DNA of 64,000 nucleotides. Source: Syngnathus acus (Eukaryota; Chordata; Actinopteri; Syngnathiformes; Syngnathidae). The stretch spans positions 2,790,001-2,854,000 of the forward strand of contig NC_051108.1 in the NCBI RefSeq assembly GCF_901709675.1, written 5' to 3'. Below, piece by piece: positions 13,656 through 26,252 of the stretch (positions within the stretch are counted from its first letter, which is position 1; the number at the start of each line of letters is the position of its first letter). Under the pieces are notes generated by a model, which searched no databases, was not told the origin of the DNA, and was given only the letters and a program-made list of their open reading frames with translations. The position numbers were made by a program, and so were the translations under genes.

Positions 13656-14640
13656 GTGGACATGGAGAATAATTGAATCTGCTGGATGCTGGAGTGGTCC
13701 ATTTGGACTTTGTCCCAGCTGTGCCATATCGCCTCCCAGTGGACTTGATGGACTAGTCTGTGGCTTTTACGTTTCTGCTGTTGCTGCTGCCGTTTAGGAG
13801 GACTCCCCTGCTGTTGTTGTGTCTGACCTTCCGTGACTTCCCAAAGTGGCCTCGCAACATTTCTTTGGCTTTCTTCTCTGGAGGCCTTCACATATTCAAG
13901 GGCAACTGCCACCGTAATTCAATTCTGTTCTCAGTTGTTCTTGTTTTACAAATGGAAATTTAGTTTGTACTTTTTGAAAAAGGGATTAGATCCTGTCAAA
14001 GGGAGCTTTCACACTAGACTCGATGGATTAGAGAATGATTTTTTTTTTTTTTTACACCAGACAACAGGCATTTATTGCATCTGCATTACACTGACTTTTA
14101 CTCAAAACACCAAAACATTTGCTTGTTGTAATAGAGGAGGGGGTCTTAAAATCTCAAGAACTAATAAACTGTTTTTACAGTCACGTCTTTGTGATTACCT
14201 GGTTTCAATGGAGGTATTGAACACAAATTTGTTTGACCACATTATTTTCCAGCACACACTGCAAATTTTTTTTTATTATTGGATTATCATGGTCAGCTGA
14301 CAGAGATAAAAAAAATGAATTTTACAAGCACCTTGGTATTTTTCTCTTTAGAAATTGACTTGAGCCCTTAGGCTATTAGGCTAAGGATGTATATTTCACA
14401 AATAATATGTAGAAATATTGGGAGTATCCATTTTAAGTCAAGTCAACAATTCATTTAACAATCTGCACAATATTCATCAGAATGTGCTTTCTTGTTTTTA
14501 GCACCAGACATTTAAAATTCATGTATATCCAATTCTTTCCAAAACACAAGAAATGGGTTTTGAAATGCCAATCTAACATTGTTTTTTCATCGAACATTTT
14601 ACAACAATACAGAATAAAAGGTCTACAAATAGAAATGTGA
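13656..14640 (+). other. akirin2 3' UTR and short gap before rars2
   Basis: No second gene is visible. AATAAA hexamers occur near 14163 and 14611. In human, ORC3 lies between AKIRIN2 and RARS2. No ORC3-like protein segment is seen here on either strand, and the gap is too small for that many-exon gene. Confidence 0.5.
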
Positions 14641-14652
14641 TCATCGAACTCC

Positions 14653-14696
14653 GCGCATGCGCACTTTGACGTCACGGTAACACGGCCTCTGATTGG
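14653..14696. promoter_or_regulatory. rars2: rars2 promoter: NRF1, CRE and CCAAT-type sites
   Basis: GCGCATGCGCA (14653-14663) is an NRF1-type site. TGACGTCA (14667-14674) is a full palindromic CRE. ATTGG (14692-14696) is an inverted CCAAT. They lie 180-225 bp before the rars2 ATG. NRF1 control is typical of nuclear genes for mitochondrial proteins. Function is inferred from motif match and position. Confidence 0.6.
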
Positions 14697-14876
14697 GCGA
14701 GATACCGGAAAACATTTAATTAACAGGACGCGTTTGTTCTCTAACCATGTGAAAGGCACCATGAGCCTATTAGTGTAGTCGTCTTTTCTAATCATGTGAA
14801 GGCACCATGTGCATATTCGTGTAATTATTACATGCATGCTTTTAATTTTAGAACTGTAGAGTTCACAACCTAGGAT

Positions 14877-17800
14877 ATGGCTTCTTTTTTCGGACGAGCA
14901 TAGCAGCGAAGGTAATGAGAACAGGTGACACTGCTTGGAAACATAACATTTCTTCAGGGGAAAGTTAAATGTAGTTGAATTGTATTGTTCTCTATAAAAA
15001 AAATAAAAATCTTGTATGTACTTGTTTTTACTTTGTGTGCAGCTGGGCAGGACACTGCATCAGTCTGATGACCTCTTCATACCGGCTCTTTCGGCTGTCC
15101 CAGTCTTTAAGAAACAGTAAAGCGTTTTCTATTTGCCCTCCACACTCTTTACAGTTGAACCTTTCAACACATTTTCTAAAGCTTTGTGTAACTTTTCTTT
15201 TTAGGCAGACTGCTGACTTGAGGCTATCAATTAGCATTTTAAGAACGAATGGGGCTTTACCAGCAAGTGGGGACATCCAGATGCAAACAGAACACTTGGC
15301 TAAGCAGGTAGGATTGATCAGCCACAGAACAAATAAGATAATTCGTATCATATTTTCCCTCCAATAACAATAGAGCAATTTAATATTTTGTGGCGGACCT
15401 CAGGACCAGGCCTGCAGTTAGTGGGATAATATATTTGTCCTTTGTGATGTTTTGTTTTTGATGACTTGTATCTAGTGACAGTTATTGGCAGACAGTCATG
15501 GAATAAAGTGTGTTCCTCACTTCTGCCACAATGTTTTTTTTTTGTTTTTTTTGCGTCCTACACACACATGCACACTTGAGTGGTATGTGGTTGCTGTTTT
15601 CTTGGGTACTCAGACCCAACTAGTAAATGTGTGCCTTTTCTAGATCCAAGTCAAAAACATGCAATCGGCCTTTTTTCTACTAAGTCCTTAATTCTCCAAT
15701 ATAATTTTCAGTTAAAGCGAGACAGCTTGGTGGAGGATATAGCGATAGGAAGTGCTGTAATCAACTTCACAATTAACCGCAAACTTCTTGCTCAGGTTTG
15801 TATTATTGTTATTATTTACCAGTATTATTGACTATGTCTCGTGTTCCTAACCCGTCACCTCTGTCCTTTTTCTGTTCTAGAAAATACTGGAACCGTTAGG
15901 AACGGGACACCACGGCAAAATTGAGCTTCACAGTGAACTTTTTAATTCTCTTAAGAAGGGAACGACATTAGTAGAGTACAGGTATGTTTTCCAATATAAC
16001 ACATGTAATGTCTCATAGTTTCTCAGCAAACAGTGATACACGTATGTGTTGTAGCTCTCCAAACATTGCCAAAAAGTTCCACGCAGGACACTTGCGATCT
16101 ACAATTATAGGTGAATTATAATATAAGCACAATAATAAAAATGAAAATCAGATGAGGGTAGCTCAGACTCTTTGTGCAGGGAACTTCATTGCCAACTTGA
16201 AGGAGTCTCTTGGGAACAAAGTTATTCGAATGAACTACCTTGTAGACTGGGGAATGCAGTTTGGTGAGTGATTATGATGGAAAAGAAATGAAGTGCTGAA
16301 CACATGTTTTTGCTGGTTTAATCAAATCCTTCACTGTTGTGGAAATTTGCCGTACTTGTTCTCCTCAACCTTTTTTTTTTCCAGGTTTGCTGGGAGCTGG
16401 ATTCAGCCAGTTTGGCAGCAAGGAGCAATTAAAAGAAAATCCTTTACAGCATTTATTCGAGGTGAAAATTCATATTCTGTAAACAGTAAATGTTTTTGTT
16501 TCTTTTGTTTTTTTGTTTTTATAGTATAATCAGGGTTCCCTTGATACCTTAAAAATTTCAAGACATTGAATTCATAAATAAGAACCACCCTAAAAACAAT
16601 GCCTTAGTTGGTTTTAAATAAATACACACAAAAGTGTTAAAAAATGCAAACACATGACAAATATGATATTGTAATTACTGGTTGTCTTACAAGATGAAAC
16701 TTTGGCACCATCTTGTGGCATCTTGGTGCCAAACAACTGCAGCATCTTTCCCTAACAGCTCGACTGAACTTTGCATGTCAGGTTTAAGCTAATTTTAGCC
16801 ATTTTACTTTCCAAACACAAATATTTCTTTTCAAGGATCACATATATTGTATGTTTTGCAGGTATATGTAAAGGTCAACAAAGAAGCAGAGCACAACGAG
16901 GAAACCATGCTGGCGGCCAGGGACTTCTATCGGCAGCTGGAGCAGAACGAGACTCGCGCCGTGTCACTATGGCAACAGTTCAGGGACATCACTGTGAGCG
17001 AGTATCAGCATGTTTACCAGGTACAACCCGGTGCTCCGTCTCTTGTTGTGTAGCCCAGCGTCATATTGATGATGTTTTTGGACTGTCAGCGGTTAGGGGT
17101 CCACTTTGATGTCTACTCGGGGGAGTCCTTTCACCAGGAGAGAGTCCAGGAGGTGGTACGGCAGTTGCAGAACAGAGGCCTGTTAAAGACCACAGAGTAT
17201 GTGGATCAGTAATCGCTAATATGCATTTGTTTCATGGCGATAGTCAGCCAATTGATGAGTAAAAGTTTTGCAGGAAGGGGACCGGCATAGTGGATCTCTC
17301 AGTCGGAGACCTGAGCAACGTGTGTACTGTCCTTCGCAGCGACGGCACAAGCCTCTACATCACCAGGTTGCTGCCGTTCGTAACAAATTCAGATGGAGAA
17401 AGTTCAACCCAGTGAAACTTACAATTTGCCACATAGCATAAAATGTAACACTTGGTCCTTGAAAGCAGTCGACAGCTCATGGATGAAATTGTGATTTCAT
17501 CAGTGGAATGTTGTGAATTTCAATACCTCTCGCTTTTGGTTATTACATGGCCATTGGAGGAGTCCACTGATTTGTTTTTGTTTCAGGGACATTGCAGCAG
17601 CCATTGACCGGGAAGAAAAGTACCATTTTGATGAGATGATTTATGTGGTAAGGACATTTTTTTTTTTTTTTTTTTTAAACTAATTATAGTGTTAACTCAG
17701 GCCAGATTATTTTATAATAGTATATATGACCTCTTTTAAAATCAGCAAAAAAAAAAAAAAAAAAAAAATTTCCTGCACATATTACAATGCAACACAAAAA

Positions 17801-20800
17801 AAAGAAGAGAAAATAAAGCTTTTTTTTTCTCTCTCAATGTTTCTTGTTGTAAAGTTAAAACAAGTTCTTCCTACAATTTGATCTGGTTTGACTTGAGGTC
17901 ATTCTCTTTTGTAGACAAAATGTAGTTTGTCTACTGGCTTTTTCTGGTATCTCACTGATGCCTGTCAAACACAGATCTAGCTGTATAGATTAGTTATGCA
18001 AACATGGCACCCAGTACATGTTTTGTTAAAGGGCGTCAAGCGCAAATGCAAGTCAGCATGCTAACGATGACATTGTTTGTCATTTTTCAAGACAGATAAA
18101 AGTCAAACACATCACTTTCAGCAGTTGTTCCAGATCTTGCAAGTGATGGGACATTCCTGGGCTGACAGGTAGATGGACACACACTCACACACAAAAGAAG
18201 CTACTCTATGTTATCTTAGCATTTAGAACTTCTTCAACAAGTCTAGCGTTTGCACAGGTGTCATCATGTGCCCTTCGGCCTGGTGAAGGGCATGAAGACC
18301 CGGACCGGAGAGGTGGTCTTCTTAGAGGACATTCTGGACGAGGCTCGTGCCAGAATGTTGAACAATATGAGCCATTCAAAAAGTACAACTGCCTCTTTTG
18401 GTTGCATCTTATTTTCCTGTCAAATCTTGTGTCAAGGTTTCCTCATTCATGTCTTGCAGTGACAAAGGAAATGGACGATCCGGAAGACACCGCGCAGAAA
18501 GTGGGAATTAGTGCGTTAATAGTCCAGGTGAACGACAACGTGTCGAGCCTTTACTGTGGTGGGTCTACTTATTTTCAAAATGAATGAAGATAAAAATAAC
18601 CCCATAAATGTGTTTTAGGATTTCAAAGGTCCACTGCAGGGGGACTACAAGTTTGACTGGGACAAGATGCTGCAGGCTCAGGGAGACACGGGCGTTTTCC
18701 TCCAGTACACGCATGCACGCCTCTGCAGGTGCGTTAACAGACATTGAGATGTTTGTCGCTAATCAAAACAGCAGCACCGATTGAGGCATGTAAGGTCTCT
18801 CAAGTGGAATGTGGAACTAGATCTCCAGAGCTTTGTGAATCTTTCGAATTGTTTCAAGCAGTTGAGAAATGTGGACTGAGGTATACGTAAATACTCCTCT
18901 TGATGCAGTTTAATACGCATGAATGACGACATCGACGCCGCGACATTCGACGCGTCGCTTCTAAGCGAGCAGTCGGGCGTCTCCGTTCTTCAGCATCTCC
19001 TCCGGTAAGTTCAACAACTTGCCATTCTTATTCAGAGTTTCCCCATCAAAACACGGCCCTTGTGTCTTCCCACAGCTATGATGAGGTGTTGTACCAGTCG
19101 GCGCAGCATCTGCAACCCAAACACTTACTCAACTTCCTGTTGAAGCTGTGGTAAGGCCCAACGAGGATGTTATGGTGTGAGATGTTTGGAGACTGGTGGA
19201 TTCTCAAACAAGGAGTATTGCTCTCTTGCAGCCACCTGACCGCCTCGGCACACAGAGACCTGCCAGTCAAAGGGAGCCCGCAGCAGGTCGCTCAGGTAAA
19301 AAAAAAAAAAAAAAAAAAAAGGTTAATTCTATCTACCTGGTTGTGCAAAACCATCGGAAAATCTATCCATCCATAGCTTCTTTCAGAGGGCCATTATGAC
19401 TGTCAACCCAAATAAATGTATGAGCACCGCATATTATATACAGTAAAGGCTACAAAACAAACCGACAAATAACTCGTTTTCAAATCAGACGAGAAGAAAC
19501 TGGTCAAATATTAAAAAAAAAATAAAATGTTAAAAATGAAGACAATTTGTAATTCTAGTAATGATACGAATTTGATGCACAATTTGTCTTCGCGGGCCAC
19601 ATAAAATGTTGTAGCGGGCCGTATCTGGCCCTAGGCCTTGGGTATGACACCTATGATTTAAACCCTAGTTTGAAACCCTAACTCTAGTATGAACCCTAGT
19701 TTGAAACCCTAACCCTAGCTTTAAACCCTACTTTGAAACTGTAACCCTAGTTTTAAACCCTATTTTGAAACCATAACCCTAGCTTTAAAGCCTACTTTGA
19801 AACGCTAACTCCAGTATGAAACCCTATTCTGAAGCCCCTGAGCCTGGCTTTAAAGCCCTTTGAAACCCTAACTCCAGTATGAAACCCTACTCTGAAGCCC
19901 CTGAGCCTGGCTTTAAAGCCTACTTTGAAACCCTAACTCCAGTATGAAACCCTACTCTGAAGCCCCTGAGCCTGGCTTTAAAGCCTACTTTGAAACCCTA
20001 ACTCCAGTATGAAACCCTACTCTGAAGCCCCTGAGCCTGGCTTTACAGCCTACTTTGAAACCCTAACTCCAGTATGAAACCCTACTCTGAAGCCCCTGAG
20101 CCTGGCTTTAAAGCCTACTTTGAAACCCTAACTCCTGTATGAAACCCTACTCTGAAGAGCCTGGCTTTAAAGCCTACTTTGAAACCCTAACCCTACTCTG
20201 AAGCCCCTGAGCCTGGCTTTAAAGCCTACTTTGAAACCCTAACTCCAGTATGAAACCCTACTCTGAAGCCCCTGAGCCTGGCTTTAAAGCCTACTTTGAA
20301 ACCCTAACTCCAGTATGAAACCCTACTCTGAAGCCCCTGAGCCTGGCTTTAAAGCCTACTTTGAAACCCTAACTCCAGTATGAAACCCTACTCTGAAGCC
20401 CCTGAGCCTGGCTTTACAGCCTACTTTGAAACCCTAACTCCAGTATGAAACCCTACTCTGAAGCCCCTGAGCCTGGCTTTAAAGCCTACTTTGAAACCCT
20501 AACTCCTGTATGAAACCCTACTCTGAAGAGCCTGGCTTTAAAGCCTACTTTGAAACCCTAACCCTACTCTGAAGCCCCTGAGCCTGGCTTTAAAGCCTAC
20601 TTTGAAACCCTAACTCCAGTATGAAACCCTACTCTGAAGCCCCTGAGCCTGGCTTTAAAGCCTACTTTGAAACCCTAACTCCAGTATGAAACCCTACTCT
20701 GAAGCCCCTGAGCCTGGCTTTAAAGCCTACTTTGAAACCCTAACCCTACTCTGAAGCCCCTGAGCCTGGCCTTAAAGCCTACTTTGAAACCCTAACTCCT

Positions 20801-23420
20801 GTATGAAACCCTACTCTGAAGCCCCTGAGCCTGGCCTTAAACCCTAATTTGAAACCCTACTCTGAAGCCCCTGAGCCTGGCTTTAAAGCCTACTTTGAAA
20901 CCCTAACTCCAGTATGAAACCCTACTCTGAAGCCCCTGAGCCTAGCTTTAAAGCCTACTTTGAAACCCTAACTCCAGTATGAAACCCTACTCTGAAGCCC
21001 TGAGCCTGGCTTTAAAGCCTACTTTGAAACCCTAACTGCTGTATGAAACCCTACTCTGAAGCCCCTGAGCCTGGCTTTAAAGCCTACTTTGAAACCCTAA
21101 CTCCAGTATGAAACCCGACTCTGAAGCCCCTGAGCCTGGCTTTAAAGCCTACTTTGAAACCCTAACCCTACTCTGAAGCCCCTGAGCCTGGCTTTAAAGC
21201 CTACTTTGAAACCCTAACTCCAGTATGAAACCCTACTCTGAAGCCCCTGAGCCTGGCTTTAAAGCCTACTTTGAAACCCTAACCCTACGCTGAAGCCCCT
21301 GAGCCTGGCCTTAAAGCCTACTTTGAAACCCTAACTCCAGTATGAAACCCTACTCTGAAGCCCCTGAGCCTGGCTTTAAAGCCTACTTTGAAACCCTAAC
21401 TCCAGTATGAAACCCTACTCTGAAGCCCCTGAGCCTGGCTTTAAAGCCTACTTTGAAACCCTAACTCCAGTATGAAACCCTACTCTGAAGCCCCTGAGCC
21501 TGGCTGTAAAGCCTACTTTGAAACCCTAACCCTACTCTGAAGCCCCTGAGCCTGGCCTTAAAGCCTACTTTGAAACCCTAACTCCTGTATGAAACCCTAC
21601 TCTGAAGCCCCTGAGCCTGGCCTTAAAGCCTACTTTGAAACCCTACTCTGAAGCCCCTGAGCCTGGCTTTAAAGCCTACTTTGAAACCCTAACTCCAGTA
21701 TGAAACCCTACTCTGAAGCCCCTGAGCCTAGCTTTAAAGCCTACTTTGAAACCCTACTCCAGTATGAAACCCTACTCTGAAGCCCTGAGCCTGGCTTTAA
21801 AGCCTACTTTGAAACCCTAACTGCTGTATGAACCCCTACTCTGAAGCCCCTGAGCCTGGCTTTAAAGCCTACTTTGAAACCCTAACTCCAGTATGAAACC
21901 CGACTCTGAAGCCCCTGAGCCTGGCTTTAAAGCCTACTTTGAAACCCTAACCCTACTCTGAAGCCCCTGAGCCTGGCTTTAAAGCCTACTTTGAAACCCT
22001 AACTCCAGTATGAAACCCTACTCTGAAGCCCCTGAGCCTGGCTTTAAAGCCTACTTTGAAACCCTAACCCTACGCTGAAGCCCCTGAGCCTGGCCTTAAA
22101 GCCTACTTTGAAACCCTAACTCCAGTATGAAACCCTACTCTGAAGCCCCTGAGCCTGGCTTTAAAGCCTACTTTGAAACCCTAACTCCAGTATGAAACCC
22201 TACTCTGAAGCCCCTGAGCCTGGCTTTAAAGCCTACTTTGAAACCCTAACTCCAGTATGAAACCCTACTCTGAAGCCCCTGAGCCTGGCTTTAAAGCCTA
22301 CTTTGAAACCCTAACCCTACTCTGAAGCCCCTGAGCCTGGCCTTAAAGCCTACTTTGAAACCCTAACTCCTGTATGAAACCCTACTCTGAAGCCCCTGAG
22401 CCTGGCCTTAAAGCCTACTTTGAAACCCTACTCTGAAGCCCCTGAGCCTGGCTTTAAAGCCTACTTTGAAACCCTAACTCCAGTATGAAACCCTACTCTG
22501 AAGCCCCTGAGCCTGGCTTTAAAGCCTACTTTGAAACCCTAACTCCAGTATGAAACCCTACTCTGAAGCCCTGAGCCTGGCTTTAAAGCCTACTTTGAAA
22601 CCCTAACTCCAGTATGAAACCCTACTCTGAAGCCCTGAGCCTGGCTTTAAAGCCTACTTTGAAACCCTAACTGCTGTATGAAACCCTACTCTGAAGCCCC
22701 TGAGCCTGGCTTTAAAGCCTACTTTGAAACCCTAACCCTACTCTGAAGCCCCTGAGCCTGGCTTTAAAGCCTACTTTGAAACCCCAACTCCAGTATGAAA
22801 CCCTACTCTGAAGCCCCTGAGCCTGGCTTTAAAGCCTACTTTGAAACCCTAACCCTACTCTGAAGCCCCTGAGCCTGGCTTTAAAGCCTACTTTGAAACC
22901 CTAACTCCGGTATGAAACCCTACTCTGAAGCCCCTGAGCCTGGCTTTAAAGCCTACTTTGAAACCCTAACTCCGGTATGAAACCCTACTCTGAAGCCCCT
23001 GAGCCTGGCTTTAAAGCCTACTTTGAAACCCTAACTCCAGTATGAAACCCTACTCTGGAGCCCCTGAGCCTAGCGTTAAAGCCTACTTTGAAACCCTAAC
23101 TCCAGTATGAAACCCTACTCTGGAGCCCCTGAGCACAGCTTTAAACCCTACTTTGAAACCCTAACTCTAGATGACTGTAAAAAGTAACAGTACTTGCATT
23201 TTGATATTTGTTTCCTACCTTATTAAAACAATTAAGATTCTAAATAAATAAATAAAAATAATAATTCACAACTTAGTCATATTTACAAAGGGTGGAGTAT
23301 AAACTAATCTGTGTCTTTTTGGAATGCTCACAGGCAAGGAAGAGACTATTCAGCGGGACCTGCTCAGTACTAGCCAACGGGATGAGAATCCTTGGCATCA
23401 TCCCAGTGGATAAGATGTAA
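14877..23420 (+). CDS. rars2: Mitochondrial arginyl-tRNA synthetase (frame break in exon 1)
   Basis: Charges mitochondrial tRNA-Arg in the matrix. Exons: 14877-14911, 15043-15116, 15205-15307, 15712-15795, 15881-15981, 16055-16110, 16180-16263, 16385-16461, 16862-17020, 17090-17196, 17274-17366, 17587-17647, 18092-18168, 18258-18382, 18460-18527, 18619-18728, 18909-19004, 19076-19150, 19232-19295, 23334-23420. All have GT-AG borders. The class I signature is HAGH (about 142-145) and GMKTRTG (about 382-388) fills the KMSKS-loop position. [20 protein letters not shown] and [11 protein letters not shown] are diagnostic. The C-terminus is the DALR-type anticodon-binding domain. Exons 2-20 keep one frame. 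Exon 1 is 35 nt where phase requires 36, so the ATG frame reaches TAG at 14901, while the conserved SIAAK ending is in another frame. With that base the product would be 578 aa, the human length. Confidence 0.93.
19447..19655. mobile_element. Dispersed repeat copy (hAT-like end), rars2 intron 19
   Basis: This block matches 58352-58590. Both contain GATGCACAATTTGTCTT, then a CACATAAAATG block, then GGGCCGTATCTGGCC or its near variant, ending in TATGACACC or TTTGACACC. The GGCC-rich end followed by GACACC resembles the ends of non-autonomous fish hAT elements. It directly abuts the minisatellite. Confidence 0.6.
19658..23170. repeat. 3.5-kb minisatellite, 65-bp unit with CCCTAA motifs and higher-order structure
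   Basis: About 50 units fill most of rars2 intron 19. The typical 65-bp unit contains GCCTACTTTGAAACCCTAAC, then TCCAGTATGAAACCCTACTC, then TGAAGCCCCTGAGCCTGGCT and a short AAA-rich join. A 52-bp variant lacks the TCCAGTATGAAAC part. The left edge (19658-19860) is older, with short degenerate TTTGAAACCCTAACCCTAG units. Variant marks repeat at fixed offsets: CTTTACAGC and TCTGAAGAGC at 371 bp, and AAACCCGACT, AACCCTACGC and TCTGAAGCCCTGAGC at exactly 785 bp. CCCTAA is the vertebrate telomere C-strand hexamer, but here it is one part of a longer unit, so this is not a plain interstitial telomere. Confidence 0.97.
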
Positions 23421-23969
23421 ACATTCAACTTAATCGCAACTTCCATTATTAGTTATTTCCAAACTACAAGACTGTCCCTCTGTACATTAGGAATACAATT
23501 CCAAACTTTGTCTCGTTGTAAATGCGTGCACTCCAATTTGGCATTTTACTGACACAAAATAGAAAACACAGGTGATGACATCTCCACTGTGTGATGTGCT
23601 CTTGTCATTTCAAGTATGAAAACAATTCTGTACATTCATAATCAAGTGGTACACAAGTTGGAGGGGGGAAAAACATCGAAATCAATGACAGGTGCAGTTG
23701 TTGGTCCTTATGTTTTTCTAACAGTGCGACCTCTGACATTTTAACAAATGATAAGCTATGTACACAAGTTTTCAGTTTATGACCCCGCCCCCAAAAAATC
23801 ACTTTGCATTGCTTCACTTACCCTTTGCACAGACAGAATCCACATAATGGGATTCTTATAGAATGATTAAAAGAAAAACACAAAGAAAATAGTTTATTGG
23901 CTCGGGTGGTGGCAGGACTTCTCCTCCTCAGTCCATGTGGAAGAGGGACCCGATAGTGAGTGGGCCAAG

Positions 23970-26066
23970 TCACACAGTAACCAGATTCTGTTTGGACTCT
24001 CCGTTGGCCTGTTCCTGTCTGAGTGTGGACGTGTCCTGCTTTGGAAGGCCGTACAAATAGATGGACAGGCACACCAGGGTGGCACCCAACATGAATGTGG
24101 TTGCTGTTGGAGAAGCCAGAACATCAGGAAGTTAAATTCAACAGCCTAAACACACTGTACATATTGACAATGATCAAAAAAGTACCTCGATTATTTCCTA
24201 ATGGTCAGACTTAGGGCTTTTATTTTGTTGCATAATTTTGGGGAGTGGTTCTAATGTTCCTATGTTGAATCTGTATTGTATTTGCATTTTGAATTCAACA
24301 GCTGAAAGAAATGAACTTTTGTAACCCTCAATGAAGCAATACTTCAGGGTGCAAGCCTAAAAGTTCATCTCTGACCCAGTACGTGACTTGTAGATGTTCG
24401 ACACCTGCATGGCTTAACAAGAAAACATACTGAAGAGCAACAATAGGAAGGAGGATTATCTTACTTATGTGCAATCCAAACAAGAAGACGGACGCCAAGG
24501 TGGAAAGGACGATGGCGGCCGCCGCCGAGAAGCCCTTCATGATGTTGTCGGTGTACTTGACCACGACGGACGTGTACAGGCCTCCCACGCTCGCCAGGAC
24601 TGCCAGAGAGATGAAGTCAAGCACAGCCAAGAAAGGTGGCCCACAAAGTCTCTGCCATTATTATACTCACAAACGACAAAGCACACCCAGGGCGTGTATC
24701 CAAAAAAGAAGCCTTTTTCTAGGACCTTCTCGCCGTCCGTCACCACCACGCCCATGAAGGTAATGGCGATACCCGACACGTACATCTGGATGTTCCTCAC
24801 CCACAGCGACGTGTCGGAGCTCTTCAGCACCTTCTCAAAGTACACACCTGAAGCACAGTTAGATGGAGTTACAACAGAGCCGAAGAAAGTCATGTGGCTG
24901 GTCGGTGGCTACCTGCAAAGCCGGAGCACACTACAGCGATAATGATGGCAATGAAGCCAACAAGACGGTTTTGCTCAATCTGGACAGAAGAAGATGTGAA
25001 GAAGGCTGTGTTCAGAATCACTAGTATCGACTTAATGGGGAAAAAAAAAAATCTGAAAAGACAGCTGTGGTAAGTTAAAAAGTTTGCTAGTGAAAGTTTA
25101 TATCATAAAATTGAACAACGATATAATATTTCAAAAATTATACTGATTGAACAAATGGAGTTGGAGACATACTTGGACTTCGGCGGCATCTCCGGGTTTC
25201 CATTGCACGAGGATAACCCCCATTAACAGCAAAAAGATGGCCACACACTGCCTCTTGCTGAGGGTCCGGTTCAGCATCAAGAACATGCACAGTGCCGTGC
25301 ATGGGATCTTCAGCTGATAAGTCACCTGCACACAGAAACATGGCAAGTGATCAGGTTGTGGACTTTTTGTATGATCTGATCAATTGGAGTATGACTGACT
25401 GATTGTTGCAATTCGTGTGATCTTTTCTTCAAGCAGGTTCTTCCAGGTTGACCTTACCTGATAAATTGCAGCATCAAGGTTGCTCAATGCCAGGAATGCC
25501 ATGTTGTTCTGGACCGCGTACACCACAGATGGTACACTCAGCTTCAGCAACCCTCTCGGGTTGCACAGTACGTACTCCTTGATGGCACCCAGCAGCTTTC
25601 CTGGGCTTCTGGTTTCTCTGAGAAGTCAATTGAATGGGTGCAGGGGAAAATCTCAATCGCTCTCTTCCGGGATGCAGACTGGTCGTTCGAGATCACTTAC
25701 CTTGCTAACATCCCAATGCTCAGTACTAGTTTGATAACTTCGGTGAGACACACGGCGGTGGTGGAAAAGTACAAAACCTCGGACGAGAAAGTCCTCGTGT
25801 AGCGGAGAGTGACCGTGTATGCGGCCGCCACCAGAGTCATCACAGTCAGGCAGTACAGCTTGAAAACCAGGCTCCCATTCTCTGAGAGGCGGACGGAAGT
25901 GTTATTAACTCGTCATTACAGTCACTGGCTAAAAGTAACATGTCAGTAAAGTACAACTAGTGTCTTAAGTCTTCCTGTAATTTCCATTATTGTGATCGGA
26001 TCGCGATGGTTAGCTTTCACCGGTTAGCTAAATGTGTGCGTGTGGGTGAAACTCACCGCCGCCCAT
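23970..26066 (-). CDS. slc35a1: Golgi CMP-sialic acid transporter
   Basis: Eight exons, 5' to 3' on the minus strand: 26057-26066, 25701-25881, 25458-25617, 25173-25325, 24913-24979, 24671-24847, 24465-24599 and 23970-24103. All have GT-AG borders and continuous phase, giving 338 aa (human 337). The product is a polytopic, about ten-helix nucleotide-sugar transporter that exchanges CMP-sialic acid for CMP in the Golgi. Diagnostic segments are RYTRTFSSEVLYFSTTAVCL, VTYQLKIPCTALC, GVYFEKVLKSSDTSLWVRN and VVVKYTDNIMKGFSAAAAIV. The first exon encodes only MGG plus one base. A candidate AATAAA on the minus strand lies at 23893-23898. The gene is tail-to-tail with rars2, as in other vertebrates. 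SLC35A2/A3 paralogues fit less well over these blocks. Confidence 0.95.
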
Positions 26067-26243
26067 TGTTGTTGTGATGTGTCCGTCCGCGTTGGAAGGT
26101 TAAATCATCTTTTTTTGTCGTGAAAAAGTAGCAAGTCGGTGGGAAAACATACGCTTTAAAGCGTTTCCGATACAATCACAGGTATATTTTGGGCTGCACT
26201 TCAAAACGGGACGAGGACGGCCCACCATGACGATGGCGTCGTC

Positions 26244-26252
26244 ACCGGAAGT
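26244..26252. promoter_or_regulatory. slc35a1: ETS-type site upstream of slc35a1
   Basis: ACCGGAAGT lies about 180 bp upstream of the slc35a1 ATG in a short CpG-containing stretch. It matches the GABPA/ETS consensus. Function is inferred. Confidence 0.4.

Noticed and set aside
13833-14300. 155-codon plus-strand frame after akirin2
   Set aside because: It runs through T homopolymers and the probable akirin2 3' UTR, with no known motif.
14451-14837. 128-codon minus-strand frame between akirin2 and rars2, tested as an ORC3 remnant
   Set aside because: It does not resemble any ORC3 segment I know and spans the rars2 promoter motifs.
19658-23170. Interstitial telomere or CRISPR-like array
   Set aside because: CCCTAA occurs only once or twice per 65-bp unit, and there are no unique spacers between constant repeats, so it is a minisatellite.
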